Source: HGM05232 sp036661515 (GTDB lineage: Bacteria; Bacteroidota; Bacteroidia; Bacteroidales; Muribaculaceae). Taken from it: a stretch of 20,686 nucleotides of DNA. The stretch spans positions 1 through 20,686 of the forward strand of contig JAVWYO010000035.1 of the NCBI GenBank assembly GCA_036661515.1, given 5' to 3'. The position numbers were made by a program, and so were the translations under genes. The notes below the pieces were generated by a model, which worked only from the letters and a program-made list of their open reading frames with translations, searched no databases and had not been told where the DNA came from. How positions within the stretch are numbered: the first letter of the stretch is position 1; each line of letters opens with the position of its first letter. Positions 15,277 to 20,686 of the stretch are shown here, piece by piece.

Positions 15277-17690
15277 AGATTAAGTCCTATTGGGAATATT
15301 GTCAATGTTTGTTGCACGTTGCCTTCAATAACGAGCCTTATGGTACGCTTTTGAGGTGCAAATATTGGTATATGTAATGGTGTTGTGAGGCGACCAGTAA
15401 TTTTTATTTCATTAAGAATGTCACCATAGTTGCTAATGCCATTCTCGCCAGTAACTCTAAGAGTAGAAGTAAATTCATCGCTTGACAAGTGCCATTTAAT
15501 GCCTTGTAAAGGGCTATTTAATGGGATAGGGTGAGTGCGATATGAGATGTGTTGATTTGCAGGTGCTTGCTCGCAATTTATATCGATTAAAGTATTATTA
15601 TCGGAAATGGCAAGTGGGTGTAGATAATCAGCAATGAGTTTGCTAACAAATATATCTCTATAATACCATCTTCCACTGGGCATTAGCACTGCTGCCGAAC
15701 CGTTATCGTCAACGCACCATAATTCGTCATATTCTTTGCTCCATGCTATTGCTTTTGCATTGACACCAGTAGCAATGGTTTCAATCTTTGAGCCTGACAT
15801 TGCACACAACTCACCGTCGCAAAGAAATATAAGACCTTTTGCGGTGTAGCATATCTGTGCGTCGCCTGCAACGACACGCCAATCGATGCAACGTGGCTCG
15901 CCATAATTTCCTGAGCTGTTGCTGGCAAGTGCATATATGCCTTGTGTGGTAAAAGCATATAGAGGGTATTTTGCAAAAATGCTTGTGGCAACTGGGCGCA
16001 CGGCAATGCGTAGTGCTGTGATTGCGCCTCCCGAAACGTGTGCCATGCTTTTCCACACAAATGGATTGTCATGCTCCGATATGAGTAGGCGATTGGGCTT
16101 ATTCTCTATGATATTTTCTTCAGCAGGAACAATAAGTGTGTCATCGGTTGTGATATTCATGATGCGTGGTTTTAAGTCAGATGTAACGGCATAAGCCATG
16201 CTGTTATTAGCGTCGGCCATCAGTTCTCCCTCCCATTGCCAAATATTGCCACTACGAAGCATTTTAATGCTGATGTGTGTAGCTCTACTGTCGGGGTAAG
16301 CAACGATTGCATTAAGGTTCGTCGAGCTACTCCCTTGCATGCCCGTCCACACTACCACACTATTGCCTGCTGTGGTGCGAAGTGTGACAGTAATCACTGC
16401 GTTGCACGCCACATTGTCCACATTATAGTCGCTCATAGAGGGCAATGACCAGCCAGTAAATAACCTTTGTGCTACTGCACCGCAATGGAGCGAGCCTCCT
16501 GCTTCCATCACGGTGGCTGGAATTACTGAATGGTACATTACTTTAGCCCAAGTAGATGTATCTACAACAGTGGGGTAGAGGTCGTTGCGACTAACGACAA
16601 ATCCTCCCAAAACGGGGCTTACGGTGATGGCATTAATAATTCCGCTACGTAGCGATTTAAGGTCGGTGATACTTGCCATAAGATGCCATGAGGTGGAATT
16701 TACTAAATTTGAGGTTATCTTATTGGTATCATAATGTGCCAACGAATAATTAAAATAATACTTTCGTTCGCCACTTTGCGATGTGCTACAAGTGTAATCA
16801 ATACCACCATTTTTTATGATAGCGTCAACCTCGTTTGTGGTATAAATTTCTATTGATTTTATGAGCGTGTCCCAGCCATTTATAGTGCCACCATCTACAC
16901 GCAATCCTAATCGATAGGCTTGAATGGAGAATTGCGACCCAGCGATTGATGAAAAGCTGTTGCCATTAGTCAAAACGGGTACATTATGAGTCGTAATTCC
17001 TTGAATCCCATTTCCAACAATAGCTGGTGCACTTGCCCACAAAAAGGTGTCGTCGTGCAATCGCACTGCACAGCGCACCATCATAGGTTCTACCCACATT
17101 CCGCTGTCGCTTGCGCTCAATAAACAACGAGCAAAGGCATCATGCGCTATCGACGAATATGCCTTCAGGTCAATGTCGCTAAGTGGTACATTCCATTGGC
17201 TATATCCTTGTACAAATGAATATTGTGCAATGGAATTAGTAAACACAGTCGTTTCTGCTGTCCCGAAACGTAGCTGTGGCATGGCATCATTAATATCAAT
17301 ATGAGAATACTCGCCATCTATCCCTTTAATGATATAATAAAGCCCTTGTGAGGTGGTGACTACGATAAAATTGCCAACGGCTATGGCGGATAAGATTGTT
17401 GCTGATGCCTCGCCAATGAGTTTGGCGGTTTCGGGTGTACGCACAGTACGCACATTACGCACCCAAATTTCTCTACCTATATTTGATATAATATCCTCAT
17501 CATTGACCACTAAAATATTTTCATTCAGCCTTAATTTAACTATCGGTTTACAATTTCCAATGCTCACAAGAGTATTATCACGTTCGCGCAAGTTGAGCAT
17601 GGCAGCACCTTCGCCCAGTGTACCATTTTCGTTATTATATCGTTTAGATGCTCCCTTTAAAGCAAAATTAGCAGTATAAATGTTCTTCAT
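15273..17690 (-). CDS. Large beta-rich phage virion-like protein (propeller/tail type)
   Basis: I do not recognise a named family. From ATG at 17690 it is 805 residues; the frame stays open to a TTG at 17711, but that codon lies inside the likely promoter. There is no signal peptide and no transmembrane segment. The sequence is almost all short beta-strand-like blocks with repeated 'value' motifs (GNFIVVTTSQGLYYII, KYPLYAFTTQGIYALAS, YTAKGLIFLCDGELCAMSG, YDELWCVDDNGSAAVLMPSGRWYYRDI), followed by a C-terminal beta-sandwich-like part. This is typical of phage propeller proteins of the tail/neck region. It is inference from style, supported by the overlapping terminase gene. It is transcribed first, directly ahead of TerL. 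Confidence 0.6.
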   Translation of the reverse strand: MKNIYTANFALKGASKRYNNENGTLGEGAAMLNLRERDNTLVSIGNCKPIVKLRLNENILVVNDEDIISNIGREIWVRNVRTVRTPETAKLIGEASATILSAIAVGNFIVVTTSQGLYYIIKGIDGEYSHIDINDAMPQLRFGTAETTVFTNSIAQYSFVQGYSQWNVPLSDIDLKAYSSIAHDAFARCLLSASDSGMWVEPMMVRCAVRLHDDTFLWASAPAIVGNGIQGITTHNVPVLTNGNSFSSIAGSQFSIQAYRLGLRVDGGTINGWDTLIKSIEIYTTNEVDAIIKNGGIDYTCSTSQSGERKYYFNYSLAHYDTNKITSNLVNSTSWHLMASITDLKSLRSGIINAITVSPVLGGFVVSRNDLYPTVVDTSTWAKVMYHSVIPATVMEAGGSLHCGAVAQRLFTGWSLPSMSDYNVDNVACNAVITVTLRTTAGNSVVVWTGMQGSSSTNLNAIVAYPDSRATHISIKMLRSGNIWQWEGELMADANNSMAYAVTSDLKPRIMNITTDDTLIVPAEENIIENKPNRLLISEHDNPFVWKSMAHVSGGAITALRIAVRPVATSIFAKYPLYAFTTQGIYALASNSSGNYGEPRCIDWRVVAGDAQICYTAKGLIFLCDGELCAMSGSKIETIATGVNAKAIAWSKEYDELWCVDDNGSAAVLMPSGRWYYRDIFVSKLIADYLHPLAISDNNTLIDINCEQAPANQHISYRTHPIPLNSPLQGIKWHLSSDEFTSTLRVTGENGISNYGDILNEIKITGRLTTPLHIPIFAPQKRTIRLVIEGNVQQTLTIFPIGLNL

Positions 17691-17708
17691 AATAATAAAA
17701 TTTGAAGA

Positions 17709-17716
17709 CAAAGATA
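17709..17716 (-). promoter_or_regulatory. Candidate -7 element of the beta-rich/terminase operon
   Basis: TATCTTTG on the minus strand fits TAnnTTTG and lies 18 bases before ATG 17690, between the upstream terminator and the coding start. A clear -33 element is missing. If used, the leader is only about 10-12 bases and the TTG at 17711 cannot be the start. Confidence 0.45.
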
Positions 17717-17742
17717 TTGCTATAAATCACTCTTTTATGTTT

Positions 17743-17777
17743 AAAAAAAATCCCCATCTCTTTGCGAAATGGGGATT
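17743..17777 (-). terminator. Intrinsic terminator after the downstream lipoprotein gene
   Basis: On the minus strand AATCCCCAT, an 11-base loop (TTCGCAAAGAG) and ATGGGGATT form a perfect 9-bp stem, directly followed by eight T. It begins 5 bases after the stop codon of the lipoprotein gene at 17782 and insulates the phage-like operon from it. Confidence 0.9.
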
Positions 17778-17781
17778 CTAA

Positions 17782-18915
17782 TTATTTATATGTCAATCGG
17801 TCATATATTGCTTTTCGATTTGCTTGATTATTATGTTTCCACGATACATAAGACTGATTCTCAACCATTAAATCATGCACTTCATTTCTTATAATTTTAG
17901 CTCCAAAGTTTAAGCCAACAAGGTGTGCAAAAAAATATCGATACATGGACGATGTCCCAGTAATACCATAAACTTGCTTGTTACCATTCACATCATACTC
18001 GCCACCGCATGTGCCTATATAATTATTCCAAGTACCCCAACGGCAGAGATAAAAAATTCCCTCACTATCTTTATATTTACTTGCCTTAACCCATTTTTCA
18101 AAACCTGTGTAAGTAGCTTGTAGTCCAGCTTCTCCCGCGTAATCGGTGTCGAGAACGGAAATTCTAAAAATCACATTATTTTGCACATCATGAAGTGAAT
18201 ATATCATGTCATTAACCTGCCAATATATTTCGTGCATAATAGGATTGGCTCCTTTTTCACGAAGCATATATATGTCAATAAAAGGCGTTTTAGGCGTTTG
18301 TATTTGAGTTGGAGCAAATGAACTTACAATCTTATTAAATAAATCAGATGATGTAACGCCAAGTCCTTGATGGCTAACAGTTGGTATTGCCTTCATTGAA
18401 TTTTCATTAATTTGCTTCTGCTTTTCTAATGCACTCATATCCATGCGAATAAAGCCACCGTTATTAGTGCTACCAACGGCAGGCTCTTCGCCATCAGCAG
18501 GTGGAAAAGTTGAGTTGTAAAAATCTACTATCTCCGATTGCTGCACCTTATCGGCGTATGCAATGTATGCCAATCTTTGACCATCTACCAGCATCCTTAT
18601 TGTAGCATAAGCCGGCGATACCATTAATTCAAGAGAATCGGCAGTAGAATTAAATACCAAAGTTCCCGACTGTTTTGGATCCAATATATTAGACGCTTTA
18701 AGTTCGGTGACTGCATATACTTCTTTCTCATCAACAAACTCAATATTATGCAATGAATTTTTTGAAGAGAGTAACTCCATCAAACTCTGATAATCCATTG
18801 TATTAAGGTCTATTTTAATTTTAGGATATTTATTTGGATTATCCTTTTCATTGTCGCAAGAACTAAAACAGCTCAAAGCAACGACTGAAATCATTATAAG
18901 CAATATTTTTTTCAT
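17782..18915 (-). CDS. Surface-type lipoprotein, tandem paralogue A (degenerate metzincin-like)
   Basis: A 377-residue predicted lipoprotein with Cys20 in CFSSC followed by DNEKDN, an acidic stretch like the lipoprotein surface-export signal of Bacteroidota. The start at 18915 is chosen because the paralogue has ACG where an extra in-frame ATG (18921) occurs here. N-terminal half (20-165) has no recognised domain. The C-terminal half (about 205-375) resembles a metzincin peptidase: beta-strand region REKGANPIMHEIYW, GIFYLCRWG (about 286-294), then AHLVGLNFGA (330-339) where AHExGHNxG would be expected, and DLMVENQ (348-354) at the Met-turn. Glu and two zinc-ligand His are missing, so catalysis is unlikely. 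Family not named. Confidence 0.8.
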   Translation of the reverse strand: MKKILLIMISVVALSCFSSCDNEKDNPNKYPKIKIDLNTMDYQSLMELLSSKNSLHNIEFVDEKEVYAVTELKASNILDPKQSGTLVFNSTADSLELMVSPAYATIRMLVDGQRLAYIAYADKVQQSEIVDFYNSTFPPADGEEPAVGSTNNGGFIRMDMSALEKQKQINENSMKAIPTVSHQGLGVTSSDLFNKIVSSFAPTQIQTPKTPFIDIYMLREKGANPIMHEIYWQVNDMIYSLHDVQNNVIFRISVLDTDYAGEAGLQATYTGFEKWVKASKYKDSEGIFYLCRWGTWNNYIGTCGGEYDVNGNKQVYGITGTSSMYRYFFAHLVGLNFGAKIIRNEVHDLMVENQSYVSWKHNNQANRKAIYDRLTYK

Positions 18916-18955
18916 TTTCATAAATTATTAAATTAACATGTTACCAAATAATTAG

Positions 18956-18974
18956 ATTAGCGCTTGGCGCTAAT
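18956..18974 (-). terminator. Stem-loop between the two lipoprotein genes
   Basis: ATTAGCGC-TTG-GCGCTAAT is an 8-bp perfect stem with a 3-base loop. On the minus strand it starts at the TAG stop codon of the upstream paralogue and is followed by CTAATTATTTGG, a poor T-tract. It may be a weak terminator, or an RNA-stabilising hairpin that sets different levels of the two paralogues. Confidence 0.5.
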
Positions 18975-20121
18975 TCTTATATGTTAACCTCACTTTTAGT
19001 GCATGACGATTTGCCTTATTGTTATGTTTCCAATCCCACAGATTAACTTGATTTGACATTAAATCAATGTTCATCATACTTGTCTCAACAAGTTCTGCTC
19101 CAAAGTTAAAGCCTACCACGTGTGCAAAAGTGTAATATTTTAATGCACTTGTGCTTGTTATGCCAAAAACCCTGTTATTATTATGATTTACATCATATAT
19201 CCCATTGAAAGACAACTTACCATTGTCCCAATTACCCCACCTACAAAGACAAAAAATACCTTCCATATCTTTATAAGTGGTTTTATTAAACCATTGTACA
19301 AATCTATTGCATACACTTTCAGCCGTTTCCAATGGTTTAGCTGCAAAATCGCTATCAAGGACAGAAAATCTAACTATGATATTAGGTTGCACATTTTTAA
19401 GAGAATAAACCATATCATTAACTTGCCAGCCTATTTCGTGCAAAATATTATGAGCTCCTTTTTCACGAAACATATATACGTCAATAACTGGCGTTTTATC
19501 ATTCCCTCCCTGAACAGTGGCAAAAGAACTAACAATCTTATTAAATAAATCAGATGATTTAGCGTCAATTGCTTGATGTTGCATAGCTGGTAGCTTATTG
19601 ATTAAGTTCTCGTTAGGCATCTTCTGGCTTTTCAACGCATTTATATCCATGCGAATAAAACCACCATTATCAGTGTTACCAACGGCAGGCTCTTCGCCAT
19701 CAGCAGGTGGAAAAGCTGAGTTGTAAAAATCTACTATCTCCGATTGCTGCACCTTATCGGCGTATGCAACGTATGCCAATCTTTGACCATCTACCAGCAT
19801 TCTTATTGTAGCATAAGCAGGCGATACCATTAATTCAAGAGAATCGGCAGTAGAATTAAACACCAAAGTTTTCGACTGTTTTGGGTCTGTTATATCCGAC
19901 GCAGTAAGCTCATCGACATGAAATACTTCTTTCCCATCAACAAACTCAATATTATGCAATGAATTTTTTGAAGAAAGCAACTCCATCAAACTCTGATAAT
20001 TCATTGTATTAAGGTCTACTTTAATTTTAGGATAATTATTAGGATTATCCTTTTCATTGTCACATGAACTAAAACAGTTCAAAACAACGAATGAAATCAT
20101 TAATAGCAATAACTTTTTCAT
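18970..20121 (-). CDS. Surface-type lipoprotein, tandem paralogue B (degenerate metzincin-like)
   Basis: A 383-residue predicted lipoprotein (Cys20 in CFSSC, then DNEKDNPN), 54 bases upstream of paralogue A and on the same strand. Residues 1-163 are nearly identical to A by eye, down to silent positions in parts; the C-terminal half is clearly less similar. The same metzincin-like layout is present: REKGAHNILHEIGW (about 219-232), GIFCLCRWGNWDN (288-300), AHVVGFNFGA (333-342), DLMSNQ (353-358). The HExxH Glu and second His are Val and Phe. It is not a known family to me. It is probably transcribed with A from a promoter upstream of 20121, but no clear TAnnTTTG was found there. Confidence 0.8.
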   Translation of the reverse strand: MKKLLLLMISFVVLNCFSSCDNEKDNPNNYPKIKVDLNTMNYQSLMELLSSKNSLHNIEFVDGKEVFHVDELTASDITDPKQSKTLVFNSTADSLELMVSPAYATIRMLVDGQRLAYVAYADKVQQSEIVDFYNSAFPPADGEEPAVGNTDNGGFIRMDINALKSQKMPNENLINKLPAMQHQAIDAKSSDLFNKIVSSFATVQGGNDKTPVIDVYMFREKGAHNILHEIGWQVNDMVYSLKNVQPNIIVRFSVLDSDFAAKPLETAESVCNRFVQWFNKTTYKDMEGIFCLCRWGNWDNGKLSFNGIYDVNHNNNRVFGITSTSALKYYTFAHVVGFNFGAELVETSMMNIDLMSNQVNLWDWKHNNKANRHALKVRLTYKN

Positions 20122-20362
20122 TTTCGTAAATAAATTAAATTATACAAGACAAGTTCAAGTAGCACAAAATAATCATTGCTCTATTTCTATTTTAGGACTT
20201 GAAAATTCTGCATAAAATTAAGCACAATTTTTTTATAAATTATATATTTTAGAATAAATATCAATAATAATTTTTTTGGCGTAAATATATTGCTAATAAT
20301 TGCCATTCATAGCTGAACCATAGCACCTTAAATGACAAAGGGATAAAAAAAACGACAAAAAA

Positions 20363-20393
20363 TTTTGTGATATGAAAATTATGGCTAATTTTG
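20363..20393 (+). promoter_or_regulatory. Strong Bacteroidota-type promoter of a right-edge transcript
   Basis: TTTTG (20363-20367) is followed after 18 bases by TAATTTTG (20386-20393), then CACCG. The spacing is identical to the greA promoter. Transcription would start near 20400 on the plus strand. No protein gene of normal size follows before the terminator at 20644-20671. Confidence 0.65.
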
Positions 20394-20399
20394 CACCGT

Positions 20400-20671
20400 T
20401 GTTGATAAAAGATATAAGCACAAAGAGGTTCACTTTTAAGATGAAAAATAATAGATAGCATGCACACGCACTGCGACTTACTTCACCCCCTTCATCATCA
20501 AAAGTTATGAATGACCATCACGTCATTTACCAATAGTCACCTCAATACGTTTTTTCCAGAACCAGCAACGGCACGGGCAAAAGCCCATAGCCATATTACG
20601 CATTAAATAGTTGTTTTATAGATAATTGTGTATTTAAAAGAATGGGAGAGTCGTGAGACTGTCCCTTTTTT
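20400..20671 (+). ncRNA. Candidate structured RNA of about 270 nt
   Basis: The stretch lies between a consensus promoter and an intrinsic terminator and has no long open reading frame. It can form hairpins TGAATGAC/GTCATTTA (20508-20529, one G-U pair), GGGC-AAAA-GCCC (20575-20586) and the terminator stem (20644-20665). It does not show the hallmarks I know for tmRNA, RNase P RNA, SRP RNA or 6S RNA. Alternatives are a 5' leader (riboswitch or attenuator) of a gene beyond the window, or the edge of a repeated element. Boundaries are inferred, not measured. Confidence 0.4.
20644..20671 (+). terminator. Intrinsic terminator on the plus strand
   Basis: GGGA-g-AGTC, GTGA tetraloop, GACT-g-TCCC and then six T. 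Eight base pairs with one internal G-G mismatch and a GNRA-type loop give a typical factor-independent terminator. No plus-strand protein gene precedes it within 11 kb, which supports a short RNA or a leader attenuator. Confidence 0.75.
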
Positions 20672-20686
20672 GTGCCCAAAAAGCAG

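Larger units (their letters stand above)
20122..20686. other. 565-base stretch without a convincing protein gene
   Basis: The left part (20122-20360) is very AT-rich and must contain the promoter of lipoprotein gene B, although only a near-consensus TTATTTTG (20171-20164, minus strand) is visible. The right part contains a plus-strand promoter, three hairpins and an intrinsic terminator (listed separately). The longest reading frame on the minus strand (20261-20467) has no family resemblance and runs through the AT-rich promoter region. Confidence 0.7.

Noticed and set aside
15746..16072. Two His/Cys-rich minus-strand frames within the 805-residue gene
   Set aside because: They overlap a longer frame that is continuous with translational coupling to TerL; no start signal or homology.
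13402..17711. Complete prophage
   Set aside because: No integrase, portal, capsid, small terminase, lysis gene or attachment-site direct repeat was found; flanking genes carry their own promoters or terminators.
20372..20458. 28-residue plus-strand frame starting MKIMANFAPL
   Set aside because: Its start codon lies between the -33 and -7 elements, so the proposed transcript would not contain it; kept only as a remote alternative.
20261..20467. 68-codon minus-strand frame right of the lipoprotein genes
   Set aside because: It runs through AT-rich promoter DNA and across the consensus plus-strand promoter; aromatic-rich low-complexity product with no domain.
1..20686. tRNA, rRNA or CRISPR arrays
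   Set aside because: No cloverleaf, rRNA signature or regularly spaced repeats were seen on either strand by reading; intergenic gaps are too short except 20122-20686.

Overview
The window reads as a chromosomal segment of a Bacteroidota bacterium, most likely order Bacteroidales. This is inferred from Bacteroidota-type promoter elements (TTTG about 18 bases before TAnnTTTG), weak or absent Shine-Dalgarno sequences, SusD-style lipoprotein N-termini (Cys followed by acidic residues), a DUF4292 lipoprotein, and the gene order dut - TPR - DUF4292 - envC. Genus cannot be fixed from the sequence alone. Nearly everything lies on the minus strand except dgt and a candidate RNA at the right edge.

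Layout. 14-974: HIT protein and greA, one minus-strand operon with its own promoter, a leader containing an attenuator-like hairpin, and a strong terminator. 1153-8042: six-gene minus-strand operon dut - TPR protein - DUF4292 lipoprotein - EnvC-like degenerate LytM protein - FemAB/GNAT-like transferase - Wzx-type flippase; genes overlap or lie a few bases apart. This joins dUTP removal to envelope and cell-separation functions and surface glycan export. 8177-9529: dgt (dGTPase) on the plus strand, divergent from dut and converging on argB with only 3 bases between stop codons. 9533-13253: minus-strand operon acyl-CoA ligase - prfB - argB; prfB is expressed through a complete RF2 +1 frameshift site, so its true start is about 160 bases upstream of the long open frame.

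13402-17690 is the accessory part: a large beta-rich protein of phage virion type overlapping (ATGA) an apparently fully active large terminase (ATPase plus nuclease). No portal, capsid, small terminase, integrase or lysis gene is seen. 17782-20121 holds two tandem lipoprotein paralogues whose N-terminal halves are almost identical and whose C-terminal halves have diverged; the C-terminal part looks like a metzincin metallopeptidase in which the zinc-binding residues have been replaced (a proposed pseudo-peptidase). 20122-20686 has no convincing gene but carries a good promoter, several hairpins and a good intrinsic terminator on the plus strand, so it may encode an undescribed RNA of about 270 nt.

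Best candidates for something new: the orphan terminase/propeller pair, the paired pseudo-metzincin lipoproteins, and the right-edge RNA.
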